A stretch of DNA of 63,736 bases from Bradyrhizobium iriomotense (GTDB taxonomy: Bacteria > Pseudomonadota > Alphaproteobacteria > Rhizobiales > Xanthobacteraceae). The translations under genes and the position numbers were made by a program. This document shows positions 8,185 to 17,091 of this stretch, piece after piece (positions within the stretch are counted from its first letter, which is position 1; each line of letters starts with the position of its first letter). Under the pieces are notes generated by a model. It ran no database searches. It was not told where the DNA came from and was given only the letters and a program-made list of their open reading frames with translations. The stretch lies in contig NZ_JAFCLP010000031.1 of the NCBI RefSeq assembly GCF_018129405.1, forward strand, positions 1 to 63,736, written 5' to 3'.

Positions 8185-9150
8185 ATGGATGAGGGATGGA
8201 GATTGTCTGAAGCGACGAGCTCATGGCCATTTCGGGTCGCCGTGCTGGTTCCCTGCTACAATGAGGAAGCCGCCGTCGCGACGGTCGTCGCCGATTTCCG
8301 CAAGGCACTGCCTGCGGCCGAAGTCTACGTGTACGACAACAACTCGACCGACCGTACCGCGGCGATCGCGCGCGAGGCCGGAGCGATCGTGCGCAGCGAA
8401 CGGTGCCAGGGCAAAGGCCACGTCGTGCGCCGCATGTTCGCGGACGTCGAGGCGGACATCTACGTGCTCGTCGATGGAGATGCGACCTACGACGCGCCGA
8501 GCGCGCCGCGTATGATCGACAAGCTCCTCGATGAGCATCTGGATATGGTTGTGGGACTGCGTGTCGATCGATCGCAAGCGGCCTACCGGCGCGGTCATCG
8601 CATGGGCAACCGGCTGTTCACCGGTTTCCTGGCATCGACGTTCGGCCACGCCTTCAAGGACATGCTGTCCGGTTACCGCGTCTTTTCGCGCCGCTTCGTC
8701 AAATCCTTCCCCGTTTTGTCCGACGGTTTCGAGATCGAGACCGAATTTGCGGTCTATGCGCTGGAATTGTCGCTCCCCGCCGCCGAGATCGAGACGCCCT
8801 ATTACGCGCGACCGGAAGGTTCCTTCTCCAAGCTCAATACCTGGCAGGATGGTTTGTGCATCTTCTATACGATGCTGAAGCTCAACCGATCGGAGCGACC
8901 ACTGCGCTTCTTTTCGGCGATCGCCATCGTCTTCGCGCTGCTGTCGATAGCTCTCGGACTGCCTATCGTGATCACCTTCCTCGAAACCGGCCTCGTGCCG
9001 CGCCTCCCGACCGCCGTGCTCTCCATGGGGCTGATGATCATGGCGCTGCTTTCGGCTTCGTCGGGGCTCGTGCTCGACACCGTGACGCGGGGCCGGCGGG
9101 AAATGAAGATGCTCGCCTATCTGTCCCAACCGCCGCTCGGGAGGAACTGA
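8185..9150 (+). CDS. Family 2 glycosyltransferase with two membrane helices
   Basis: A 321-residue GT2 enzyme. The GT-A domain starts with VLVPCYNEE (~22-30), then DNNSTDRT (~50) and VDGDATYD (~93-100, metal-binding DGD). SGYRVFSRRF and the FEIETEF segment match dolichyl/polyprenyl-phosphate sugar transferases. Two C-terminal membrane helices (~235-258 and ~275-298) anchor it. Likely transfers a hexose from a nucleotide sugar to a lipid carrier at the inner membrane. It starts a run with a GNAT, a methyltransferase and a polytopic GT-C-like protein, which could use the lipid-linked sugar. Confidence 0.88.
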   Translation: MDEGWRLSEATSSWPFRVAVLVPCYNEEAAVATVVADFRKALPAAEVYVYDNNSTDRTAAIAREAGAIVRSERCQGKGHVVRRMFADVEADIYVLVDGDATYDAPSAPRMIDKLLDEHLDMVVGLRVDRSQAAYRRGHRMGNRLFTGFLASTFGHAFKDMLSGYRVFSRRFVKSFPVLSDGFEIETEFAVYALELSLPAAEIETPYYARPEGSFSKLNTWQDGLCIFYTMLKLNRSERPLRFFSAIAIVFALLSIALGLPIVITFLETGLVPRLPTAVLSMGLMIMALLSASSGLVLDTVTRGRREMKMLAYLSQPPLGRN

Positions 9151-9272
9151 AATCGCCTCTGAGGCGGGCCTAATCCCATGGACCACCGCCCTCCGAGGTG
9201 ATATCCCGCCCACGCCGGCCGACCATTTTTTCCCGACGCGACGATGACTCCGCTTGAAGACGCATTGAGGCG

Positions 9273-9788
9273 ATGAACGATCTCTCACTCACTATCCTGC
9301 CGGAAGTTGCCGGCGATGCTCAGGCGATCGAGCGGCTGCACGAACGCACCTTCGGACCCGGCCGCTATGTGCTGAGCGCCTACCGCATCCGCGAGCACGT
9401 GGATCACGTGCTCGAACTGTCCTTCACCGCCCGTATCGGGACGTTGCTGGTCGGATCCGTGCGGCAATTGCCGATCTGCGTCGGCGACACGCCGGCGCTG
9501 CTGCTCGGGCCCCTGACGGTCGAACCTCCGTTCCGCGGCCGCAGCGTCGGCCGGAAGCTGCTCGAGCGCGCGCTGAAGGATGCAAAGGCGCAGGGCCACC
9601 GCCTGGTGCTGCTGGTCGGCGACGAGCCCTATTACAGCCGCGTCGGCTTCAAGCCGGTGCCGAAGGGGCGAGTCACGATGCCGGGCCCGGTCGATTACGC
9701 TCGGCTCCTCATCCTCGAACTCGTCGAGGGCGCGTTCGAAGGCGTATCGGGGCCGGTCGGTCCGGACTGGAGCAAGACGCCAACCTGA
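9273..9788 (+). CDS. GNAT family N-acetyltransferase
   Basis: A 171-residue GNAT of the YhbS type. The central region LLLGPLTVEPPFRGRSVGRKLLE (~72-95) contains the acetyl-CoA pyrophosphate loop (RGRSVGRKL, close to Q/RxxGxG/A). The segment LLVGDEPYYSRVGFKPV (~112-128) is typical of this subgroup. Acceptor unknown. ATG start at 9273. It is the second gene of the glycan-type run and may acetylate a sugar or an unrelated amine. Confidence 0.88.
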   Translation: MNDLSLTILPEVAGDAQAIERLHERTFGPGRYVLSAYRIREHVDHVLELSFTARIGTLLVGSVRQLPICVGDTPALLLGPLTVEPPFRGRSVGRKLLERALKDAKAQGHRLVLLVGDEPYYSRVGFKPVPKGRVTMPGPVDYARLLILELVEGAFEGVSGPVGPDWSKTPT

Positions 9789-9824
9789 CGCGCCATCGCT
9801 TTGCAGATCACGTGAGGTAAGGTA

Positions 9825-10496
9825 GTGCCGGTCGATCAGCAATATTACCGGGAGGTGGCGTCCGGGAGCACGGCGGAAAAGCTGCTCGTCGCGGCGCGCG
9901 ACCGCATATTCCAGGATTTCATCGCTCACATGCAGCCGTCTGCGTCGGACGAGATCCTGGACGTCGGCGTGTCCGACGTGATCAACGACGGCGCAAACGT
10001 GCTGGAAAGAAGCTACCCGCATCAGCACAAGATCACAGCCTGCGGGCTCGGCGAGGGAGTCGGGTTCAAGGCGGCTTTTCCGCTTTGCCGCTACGTGCAG
10101 ATCGAGCCGAATACACGGTTGCCGTTTGCCGACAACGAATTCGATGTCGCGACGTCCAATGCTGTGCTCGAGCATGCCGGAAGCCACCAAAATCAGGTGC
10201 TGCTGGTCAAGGAGCTTTGCCGGGTTGCGAGGAGGGTGTTCATCACGGTGCCCAACAGGTTCTTTCCGGTCGAGCACCACACGGCCATCCCGCTGGCGCA
10301 CTACCTGGATGGCACTTTCAGGATAGCGTGCATGATCACCGGCAAGTCGGAATGGACCGACGAGCAGAACCTGATCCTGATGACACGAAAACGGCTGCTG
10401 GCGTTCACCGCGCTGATCGCCAAGTCGGCGGCGGTAGGTTACACCGGCTTGTCGCTCGGCCCGTTATCGTCCAATCTCTACCTTGCATTCCGCTGA
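9825..10496 (+). CDS. Class I SAM-dependent methyltransferase
   Basis: A 223-residue protein of the Methyltransf_11 type. GTG start at 9825 with GAGGTAAGG directly upstream. Motif I is DEILDVGVSD (~40-50), where the usual second and third Gly of DxGxGxG are replaced. The motif IV/V region FDVATSNAVLEHAG (~106-119) and the VPNRFFPVEHHT segment are typical for enzymes acting on lipid or sugar acceptors. The acceptor is unknown. The gene sits between a GNAT and a polytopic GT-C-like gene. Confidence 0.85.
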   Translation: MPVDQQYYREVASGSTAEKLLVAARDRIFQDFIAHMQPSASDEILDVGVSDVINDGANVLERSYPHQHKITACGLGEGVGFKAAFPLCRYVQIEPNTRLPFADNEFDVATSNAVLEHAGSHQNQVLLVKELCRVARRVFITVPNRFFPVEHHTAIPLAHYLDGTFRIACMITGKSEWTDEQNLILMTRKRLLAFTALIAKSAAVGYTGLSLGPLSSNLYLAFR

Positions 10497-10531
10497 AGCG
10501 GAGCCAGCACCTCCCGCCGCGGCATGATCCA

Positions 10532-11689
10532 ATGAAGCGAACCGGCACGAGCAAAGTCATCTTCGCCGTCCTGTTTGTCGCGGTGCTGGTCGGCCATTTC
10601 TGGACCATGTTGCGATGGAATGAGGCTCGCGGCGTCTACGACGACATCTGCTACCTGCGGCAGGCGCATCTGTTTCAGAGGTTCGGGCTGGTGCGAGGCT
10701 TCGACACCAACCTCGCCCTCGACGACGATGGCTATCTGAAAGCAAAGCTGAAGGAGATCGACTACCCGAGGTGGGACGATACGACTGAGGCACCCTGTCA
10801 CAACTTGATGCCGGCGACAGGGAAGGTCGTCATCCAGTACCCGCCGGGTGTCGGCCTCGTGTTGGCGCTATTTCCGAGAGGTCACCAGGTCGTCCCCATG
10901 TACATGATGGCGACCGTTGTCGTCTTCGGCTTCGCGCTGTTTGCCCTTTCTGTCGCGCGCACCACGAGGTCGATCCTGCTGGCTGGAACGTTCGGCTGTC
11001 TTGCAATCTACCTGATGGTCAATCCGGTCAAGGCGAGCTACTCGATGGCACCGACGGTCGTCGTGTGTGCGCTCGCAGGATGTCTCACCGCGCGATGGCT
11101 GGCGAGCCCGCAATCTCAACCGAGGATCGGGCTGTTGGCGTCCATCGGCTTCTTGCTCGGATTGACAGTCGATTTCCGGTTGGCCAACCTCTTCCTGGCG
11201 TCCGGCTATGGAATGTTCCTCCTGGTCGCGTTCCTTGCAGAACGCACGGTGTCCCGGTTCTTGCAAGGAGCCGTGTTCGGCATCGCGTTGCTGGCCGGTG
11301 TGATGCCGACCATCGTTTCTTATGCCGTCAATGCCGGCAGTCCGTTCGCGTCGACCTACGGCAACAATCCCGATGTCAGGCCACTCGATTTTTCGTTCGC
11401 AGTGGTCCGGGACTATCTCGCCGACCCGCTCCAGACGTTGTTGCTCGTCATCGGAATTGCGGGGGCGATCTGCCTGCTGCGGCAGGCGAACGGCGTCCGC
11501 CGTGTCGCGCAGCTCACGATCGCCAATCTGGTGATCAATCTCGCTTTCTTTTTCACCTATCCGATCGCGACGCCATACTACACCATCCCCATTTCTCTCC
11601 TGACGCTGTGGAGCCTGCTGTTTGCCGTCCTGTTCCAGGAGGCGGCGGAGGATGCTCCCGAAACGGCTGCTTGGGCCAAAGCGCGTTGA
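10532..11689 (+). CDS. Polytopic GT-C-like membrane protein
   Basis: A 385-residue integral membrane protein. After a first helix (~10-28) a large periplasmic loop carries an Asp pair (GVYDDICYLRQAH), the place where GT-C enzymes such as ArnT and PMT hold their catalytic Asp. About eight further hydrophobic segments follow. I infer a lipid-phosphate-sugar-dependent glycosyltransferase; no signature is decisive. Start at ATG 10532; the frame is open upstream, but that part overlaps the methyltransferase gene. With the GT2 enzyme upstream it could form a donor/transferase pair. Confidence 0.75.
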   Translation: MKRTGTSKVIFAVLFVAVLVGHFWTMLRWNEARGVYDDICYLRQAHLFQRFGLVRGFDTNLALDDDGYLKAKLKEIDYPRWDDTTEAPCHNLMPATGKVVIQYPPGVGLVLALFPRGHQVVPMYMMATVVVFGFALFALSVARTTRSILLAGTFGCLAIYLMVNPVKASYSMAPTVVVCALAGCLTARWLASPQSQPRIGLLASIGFLLGLTVDFRLANLFLASGYGMFLLVAFLAERTVSRFLQGAVFGIALLAGVMPTIVSYAVNAGSPFASTYGNNPDVRPLDFSFAVVRDYLADPLQTLLLVIGIAGAICLLRQANGVRRVAQLTIANLVINLAFFFTYPIATPYYTIPISLLTLWSLLFAVLFQEAAEDAPETAAWAKAR

Positions 11690-11730
11690 ATTCAGGTTGG
11701 TCAACACGCTTCGGCTTTGCTTGAGCGTGA

Positions 11731-11752
11731 TCATCGCGCGGAAGCGCGATGA
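11731..11752. terminator. Possible bidirectional hairpin between convergent genes
   Basis: A perfect 9-bp stem, TCATCGCGC / GCGCGATGA, with loop GGAA lies between the GT-C-like gene and the TonB receptor. There is no clear T tract on either side, so a role in termination is uncertain. Confidence 0.4.
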
Positions 11753-11777
11753 CGATTCATTCAAATCTCATCGCGCT

Positions 11778-14186
11778 TTAGAACTTGAAGTTCGCGAACG
11801 CCCGCACGCCGATGCCGGGCATCAACACCTCGTCCTTGGTGTAGGACACCGAGTTGCGGATGCTCTCGTTGAGGAGATTGTTGCCGACGATGCCGGCAAT
11901 CATCTCGCGCGCCCCGAACCAGTTGCGATCGAGCTTGGTCTTGTAGCTCACCTCGGCCTTCAGCAAATTGTAGCCCGGCGTCGGCGTTTCCGCGATCACC
12001 GCGACGTTGTTCTGCGCGAAGGCGTGCAAGAGGTTGACGCGCATCAGCCAGTTGTCGTCGCGCCAGAACACGCCGCCGCCGATCCGCACCGGCGGAATGC
12101 GCGGCACGTTGGTGCCGTCGGTGAAGGTGGCGCGCACCGCGTCGAGCTGGTTCTCGATGCCCCAGATGCCGCCATGGAACGCGCCGACGTCGAGCTGCGA
12201 CTGGAATTCGCCGCCGCGGAAGATGGCGTCACGCTGCGAATATCTCGCTTGCTGCAGCTCAAGCTGATCCGGATTGGCGATGTCCACACAGGCCGCCTCG
12301 TCGCACGTGTTGCCAGTCAATCGGCGGAAGATGAAGCCGTTGAACCTCGTGTAGTAGCCGGTGAGTTCGAATCGGAATGGCCCTGTCGCCCGCCGCAGGC
12401 CGACCTCGATCGATTTCGCCGTTTCGATGCCGAGGTCCGGATTGCCGATGTCGAAGGTAGCGGTCGCGTCGTGCGCGCCGCGCGAAAAGAGCTCTGCCGG
12501 TTTCGGCGCTCGCTCGACGTATTGACCGGTAACGCTGGCAACCAGACCCCACGGCAGATCCTGGAGCAGGCCAATGCTCGCACTCTTGGGCGTGAAGTGC
12601 AGGTTCCGCGGCGTGGCAGGACCAATACTGGCAGGGTCGATATTGACGTCGAACACGGGAGGTATGAATGCCGGCGTCGTCCCGGAGAGATTGACATGCT
12701 CGATGCGTCCGGCAATTTGCGCCTTGGTGGTCTCGCTGAATTTCAGCTCGTTGAAGACGTAACCGGCGACCCTGTCGTTCTTGTTTGGGTCCCACAATCC
12801 GTTCAGTGGGCTGCCCGGATCGTCCGGGCTCGGCGCGGTCAATTCCTGATGGCCGGCCTGGAAGCCGAGCGCCGTGGTCACCTCGGCGAAGCGCGCGTTG
12901 AACGGCGTCAGCTGCACTTCGGTGCGGATCTCCTGCTCCTTGTTGGTGAAGGTCTGCCTGATGCCATCGCTGTTGAGATCGGCGGGATCGGCAAGGCCGA
13001 TCTCGTTGTGCCGATAGTCGGTCGCACCGGCCCAGAAGCGGATCGTGTCGATCGCGGCAGCATCAGGGCGGTACTCGCCCTTGACGTTGATCTTGGTCTG
13101 GTGGCCGTCGATCCGCGTGAGGTGGTCGGCGCCGTCGATGCCGGGGATGTGGTAGAGCGAGTCGTTCTGCGTGATCGCCGCGCCGATATAGCCACCCTGG
13201 AAGAAATAGGAGCCGCCGATCGAGGCGCCGTCCGAGCGCGTCGCCGAGTTCGGCTGGCGCCCGTTCACGGGCCGCGTCTGGTCGTTCAGATAGGGATAGC
13301 TCGGGATCGCATAGTCCGAGGTCGTGCGGCCATAGGCATCGGCATGGAAGGCAAAATTGCCGCCGCCGGTATCGAGCAGCACGCCGCTCTCGACGCCGCG
13401 ATCGACCGAGCTGAACGCGGTGCGCGTCTCGGCGGTGACGCAAGGCGATGTCGCGGCTGATGCGAGCGGGGCCTTGGTCGGCAGGCCGTAGGTCTGGAAC
13501 GACGGTGCGCAGGAAGGCAGCGCATCCGGAATGCGGTTGTTGGTGGCGCTGACGACGCCGCCGATCGAGGTCGAGCCGTAGCGCAGCGCCGCCGGCCCGC
13601 GGACCACTTCGACCTGGTTGGTCGCGAGTGTATCAATGGGAACGAAATGGTCCTCGCCGAGGTCGGAGGCGCCGCCGCCATTGGTGCCGTTCTCGACGAT
13701 GCCGACGCGGTTGACGTCGAGACCCCGGATGATCGGACGGCTGGAGGCGCCGGGCGCAAAGCTCGAGCCGGTGATGCCGGGCTTGGAGAACAGGAGATCG
13801 CCGAGCTGGCCGCCGCCCTCGCGGCGGATCTCGTCGTTCGGCACCACGGTGACGGTCGCGAACTGGTTGGTCACGATTGGCAGCACGCCCTGCTGAGGCG
13901 CGGCCGTCGCGGGCGCTGCCGGCGTCGCTTCCGCCGTGCGCTGCTGGCTGCGCGCGCGTCCTGTGCGCGCGACACGAACCGGGCTGCGGGTCGGCACCAC
14001 CCGGCGCACGATCGGGCTCGGCGCCGTCACGGTGACGGCCGGGATCTCCGTCGACGACTTGTCTTGCGCAGGCGGTTGCGCAGGTGCCTGTGCGGGTTCT
14101 TGGGCGAGCGCCGATGTGGCGGCGGCGCCGAGCAGGAGCAGGCTCGCTCCGGCAAGACGCTGCGCACGTCGCAATTCAAATGACAT
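11778..14186 (-). CDS. TonB-dependent receptor, ZnuD-like
   Basis: An 802-residue outer membrane receptor. Signal peptide 1-28 (ends SALAQ), a Pro/Gln-rich linker, a TonB-box-like ITEIPAVTVTAPSP region (~47-58), a plug domain (~108-215) and a 22-strand barrel ending in Phe (RAFANFKF). The plug segment GGGASDLGEDHFVPIDTL, then VEVVRGPAALRYGS, resembles the ZnuD zinc receptor group of Neisseria. Upstream lie a DUF2946-like gene and a Zur-type palindrome, so I read this as zinc (possibly other metal) import across the outer membrane. Family certain, substrate inferred. Confidence 0.9.
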   Translation of the reverse strand: MSFELRRAQRLAGASLLLLGAAATSALAQEPAQAPAQPPAQDKSSTEIPAVTVTAPSPIVRRVVPTRSPVRVARTGRARSQQRTAEATPAAPATAAPQQGVLPIVTNQFATVTVVPNDEIRREGGGQLGDLLFSKPGITGSSFAPGASSRPIIRGLDVNRVGIVENGTNGGGASDLGEDHFVPIDTLATNQVEVVRGPAALRYGSTSIGGVVSATNNRIPDALPSCAPSFQTYGLPTKAPLASAATSPCVTAETRTAFSSVDRGVESGVLLDTGGGNFAFHADAYGRTTSDYAIPSYPYLNDQTRPVNGRQPNSATRSDGASIGGSYFFQGGYIGAAITQNDSLYHIPGIDGADHLTRIDGHQTKINVKGEYRPDAAAIDTIRFWAGATDYRHNEIGLADPADLNSDGIRQTFTNKEQEIRTEVQLTPFNARFAEVTTALGFQAGHQELTAPSPDDPGSPLNGLWDPNKNDRVAGYVFNELKFSETTKAQIAGRIEHVNLSGTTPAFIPPVFDVNIDPASIGPATPRNLHFTPKSASIGLLQDLPWGLVASVTGQYVERAPKPAELFSRGAHDATATFDIGNPDLGIETAKSIEVGLRRATGPFRFELTGYYTRFNGFIFRRLTGNTCDEAACVDIANPDQLELQQARYSQRDAIFRGGEFQSQLDVGAFHGGIWGIENQLDAVRATFTDGTNVPRIPPVRIGGGVFWRDDNWLMRVNLLHAFAQNNVAVIAETPTPGYNLLKAEVSYKTKLDRNWFGAREMIAGIVGNNLLNESIRNSVSYTKDEVLMPGIGVRAFANFKF

Positions 14187-14334
14187 GGTCCTGATTCCAC
14201 TCAGGCGCCGTCCGCATATTGGTGTGCTGATCGGAGGCGGCCTGCCGTCGCAGCGCGACGGAATTCGACTTCAACTTTTCCCGGACGATCGCCCGAAAGC
14301 GGCGGGTCCGGGCGTGATCACGCAATGTTGGAAG

Positions 14335-14733
14335 TCAGGACGCGGGAGGGGCGCGCGGCTGGAACGCCGTGCCGGCCGATTTCAGATGGATGAATTCGGC
14401 ATCAGTGGTGCGATGGAGCAGCTCGATCGCCTGCGGCAGCTGCAGAAGCGGCGGCGTCGCGAACAGGACCGTGCCCGCCATCGCGACCACGGCGCAGATC
14501 GCGCAATTGTCGTCGCCCGGCTGCTCGCGATCTGGAGCAGAGGGCGATTGCTCCTGGACCGCCGCACGGTCAACCGAGGCGACCGCCTTCGCGTTGTCCG
14601 TCTGCTGGAGCGAGGTGAGGGGGGCCGCCTGGGCGAACCAGTGGCTGTGGCCGAAGGTCAGCCCGAATTGCACCAGCATCGCGAACAACGCGAGCCGGGC
14701 ACCGTGCCTGATATGCGACCGGAACCACTTCAT
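14335..14733 (-). CDS. DUF2946-like exported small protein
   Basis: A 132-residue protein with an N-terminal hydrophobic segment (~8-30) followed by HSHW, and a central DDNCAICAVVAMAG with a CxxC pair, as in the DUF2946 family often found beside metal-receptor genes. The chosen ATG is 14733; a TTG 11 codons upstream is possible. It lies 46 bases downstream of a Zur-type palindrome and 148 bases before the TonB receptor on the same strand. The His/Cys pattern suggests metal binding in the periplasm, which is inference. Confidence 0.75.
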   Translation of the reverse strand: MKWFRSHIRHGARLALFAMLVQFGLTFGHSHWFAQAAPLTSLQQTDNAKAVASVDRAAVQEQSPSAPDREQPGDDNCAICAVVAMAGTVLFATPPLLQLPQAIELLHRTTDAEFIHLKSAGTAFQPRAPPAS

Positions 14734-14778
14734 CTGCAGACGCCACCCCGCATCGCGAGACGCCAATCCCTAGGGCGT

Positions 14779-14803
14779 CGCGATGTTATAATGTAACATC
14801 GCG
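14779..14803 (-). promoter_or_regulatory. Zur-type operator
   Basis: A 25-bp palindrome centred on 14791 with a single mismatched pair; its core is GATGTTATAATGTAACATC (14782-14800). This closely follows the Zur consensus ATGTTATAnTATAACAT. It lies 46-70 bases upstream of the DUF2946-like ATG, so it would control that gene and the TonB receptor, silencing them when zinc is plentiful. Confidence 0.85.
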
Positions 14804-14877
14804 CGATCGGTCCGTGGATGTCAACGGCAGGGCGGGCTGCGTGTGCAGGCAGCCGGCCCGATGTGTCCTTCGGGCAA

Positions 14878-16941
14878 CTAGCGCCCCTCGCGCGCCCACG
14901 TCGCCGCAAACGCGCCGAGCAGCAGCAGCAGGCCGATCAGGCCGGCGAAGATCGGCAGCACGCCGACGCCCTTCACGACGCTGGCGTCGCGCATGCGCAC
15001 GCCCATCCAGCCGTCGCCGGCGAACACGCTCGCCGAGCGCGAGGGCACGATGCGCGGCAGCTCGACGCTGTTGCCGTCGACGACGCGCACGGCATTGCCG
15101 CCGGTCGCCTGCGTCAGCGGCCTCAATGTCTCGGTGGTGGAGGTGACCTCCGAAAACTCCTTCGGATTGGTCGGGCCAACATTGATGAGCGCCTTCAGCG
15201 TGCCGTCGGTCGCCTGCCACAGGCCGAGCTCGTTCGCCGGCAGGCTGGCGCGCCACTCGCCGGGATCGCCCGCGCTCAGCGTCAGGTCCTGCGACACGCC
15301 CGACGGCGAGGTCACGCTGACAGGCTGGACGCTGTCCGACATGGTCTGGCGAACCACGACGAGATTCTTGCCCTGCACCTGGAGGCGGAGCGCTTCCTCG
15401 TCGAGGTCCGGCTGCTTCATCAGCCAGTGCGACATCCGCCTGAGCAGATCGAGATGCGGGCCGCCGCCCTCATAGCCGCGCGCCCACAGCCAGATGTGGT
15501 CGGAGAGCAGAAGCGCAACACGCCCCTCGCCGAAGCGCGACAGGAACAGCAGCGGCTTGCCGTCGAGGCCCGTCATCACCGGCGGGTTGACGGAATTGCG
15601 CGTGTCGACGGTGCGGAAGAAACGGCTCCAGCGCGGCGGCTCGGATCCCGAGCCCTCCAGCCCGCGCGTGACCGGATGGCGTTTGCCGAGGTCGGACAGA
15701 TGCGCATAGAACGGTTTTTCGGTCACGCCGACCGGCTCGGCCGGTAGCACCGAATCCAGCGGCGTGCGCCAGATGCTGGTGTTGGAGGCGTAGTCGGGCC
15801 CGGCCGAGACCAGCACCGCGCCGCCGGCGCGCACATAGCGCGCGATGTTGTCGAAATAGGCGATCGGCAGCACGCCCTGGCGGGCGTAGCGGTCGAAGAT
15901 GATCAGCTGGAATTCGTTGATCTTCTGCTGGAACAGCTCGCGGGTCGGAAACGCGATCAGCGACAATTCGTTGATCGGCGTGCCGTCCTGCTTCTCCGGC
16001 GGCCTTAGAATCGTGAAGTGCACGAGGTCGACGCTGGCGTCGGACTTCAGGAGGTTGCGCCAGGTGCGCTCGCCGGAATGCGGCTCGCCCGAGACCAGCA
16101 GCACGCGCAGCTTGTCGCGCACGCCGTCGATGGCGACGACGGCGCGGTTGTTGACCGGCGTCAGCTCCCGCTCGAGCGGCGAGGCCTCGATCTCGACGAT
16201 GTTCGGGCCGGCATGCTTGATGTCGACGTCGACGCTTGCGGTCTGGCCGCTCGAGAGCGTGCGCTCGTTGATGACCTCGCCGTCGCGACGCACCGTGACC
16301 CTGGCGCGCTCGCCGGAAACGCCCTGGTCGTCGAGCCGGTAGCTGATGGTCTGCATCTGGCCGACGATGCCGAAGCGCGGCGCCGCGGTGATCGCGATGC
16401 GGCGGTCGCGCTCGTCCTTCTGTCCGGTGATCAGCGCGTGCACGGGCGCTTGGAAGCCGAGCGCGGCGGCGCTCGCGGGGATGTCGTGGACGCGGCCGTC
16501 GGTGATCAGGAACGCGCCGGCGACGCGATCGACCGGCACGTCCGACAGCGCCGAGGCGAGGGCGCCGAACAATCTTGTGCCGTCGGTCTCGCCGTCGGCC
16601 TGTCCGGCGTCGACGACGCGGACGTCCAGGCCCTTGATCTTCTTCAGGCTGTCGACCAGCGCTTCCTGGGCCTGGGCGGCCTCGCGATTGCGGTTGCCGA
16701 AATTCTGGCTCGGGCTCTTGTCGACGACGATGGCCGCGACCGAGGTGAGGGGATCGCGGTCCTCGCGGGTGAAGGAGGGATTGGCGAGCGCCAGCAGGAA
16801 CAGCGCCAGCGCGGCGACACGCACGGCCGCACCGCGCGCACGCGCCACCAGCAGCAGGATGGCGATGACGACGATCGCGGCCAGTGCGAGCCACAGGACG
16901 ATCGCGGGAACAAGCGGCGTGAACGCGATGCCGTAATTCAT
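14878..16941 (-). CDS. Membrane protein, glutamine-amidotransferase-like
   Basis: A 687-residue protein, last gene of the moxR operon. Two N-terminal membrane helices (~8-33 and ~40-53), a von Willebrand A-like part (VAAIVVDKSPSQN, ~70), beta-rich periplasmic domains, a GATase1-like region (LIIFDRYARQGVLPIAYFDNIARYV ~ 345) and one C-terminal helix (~662-683). The GATase-like part lacks an obvious catalytic Cys. Such proteins accompany MoxR/DUF58/BatA genes and probably help assemble or maintain envelope complexes. It ends at 14878, 75 bases from the Zur palindrome of the next operon. Confidence 0.8.
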   Translation of the reverse strand: MNYGIAFTPLVPAIVLWLALAAIVVIAILLLVARARGAAVRVAALALFLLALANPSFTREDRDPLTSVAAIVVDKSPSQNFGNRNREAAQAQEALVDSLKKIKGLDVRVVDAGQADGETDGTRLFGALASALSDVPVDRVAGAFLITDGRVHDIPASAAALGFQAPVHALITGQKDERDRRIAITAAPRFGIVGQMQTISYRLDDQGVSGERARVTVRRDGEVINERTLSSGQTASVDVDIKHAGPNIVEIEASPLERELTPVNNRAVVAIDGVRDKLRVLLVSGEPHSGERTWRNLLKSDASVDLVHFTILRPPEKQDGTPINELSLIAFPTRELFQQKINEFQLIIFDRYARQGVLPIAYFDNIARYVRAGGAVLVSAGPDYASNTSIWRTPLDSVLPAEPVGVTEKPFYAHLSDLGKRHPVTRGLEGSGSEPPRWSRFFRTVDTRNSVNPPVMTGLDGKPLLFLSRFGEGRVALLLSDHIWLWARGYEGGGPHLDLLRRMSHWLMKQPDLDEEALRLQVQGKNLVVVRQTMSDSVQPVSVTSPSGVSQDLTLSAGDPGEWRASLPANELGLWQATDGTLKALINVGPTNPKEFSEVTSTTETLRPLTQATGGNAVRVVDGNSVELPRIVPSRSASVFAGDGWMGVRMRDASVVKGVGVLPIFAGLIGLLLLLGAFAATWAREGR

Positions 16942-16957
16942 CAGACAGACCTATCAA

Positions 16958-17060
16958 CGTCATTCCGGAGCGCCTCGAAGAGGCGAACCCGGAAGCTCGA
17001 GATTCCCCGGTGCGCAATGCGCACCTGCGGTCTGGTCCTTCGGACCATCCCGGAATGACG
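16958..17060. repeat. Palindromic repeat, 'cgtcattccgg' type
   Basis: The ends CGTCATTCCGG (16958) and CCGGAATGACG (17060) are inverted. Inside is the perfect palindrome GGTGCGCAATGCGCACC (17009-17025). It lies in the 150-bp gap between two genes of one operon, so it may be transcribed and folded. The same type occurs at 61933-62013. Confidence 0.85.
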
Positions 17061-17091
17061 AGGTGTGTGGTTCAAGCTCGTCACGCGCATC

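Noticed and set aside
14739-14766. Upstream TTG start for the DUF2946-like gene
   Set aside because: The TTG lacks a good ribosome site and would place the start nearly on the Zur palindrome; ATG 14733 gives a normal membrane-signal N-terminus.
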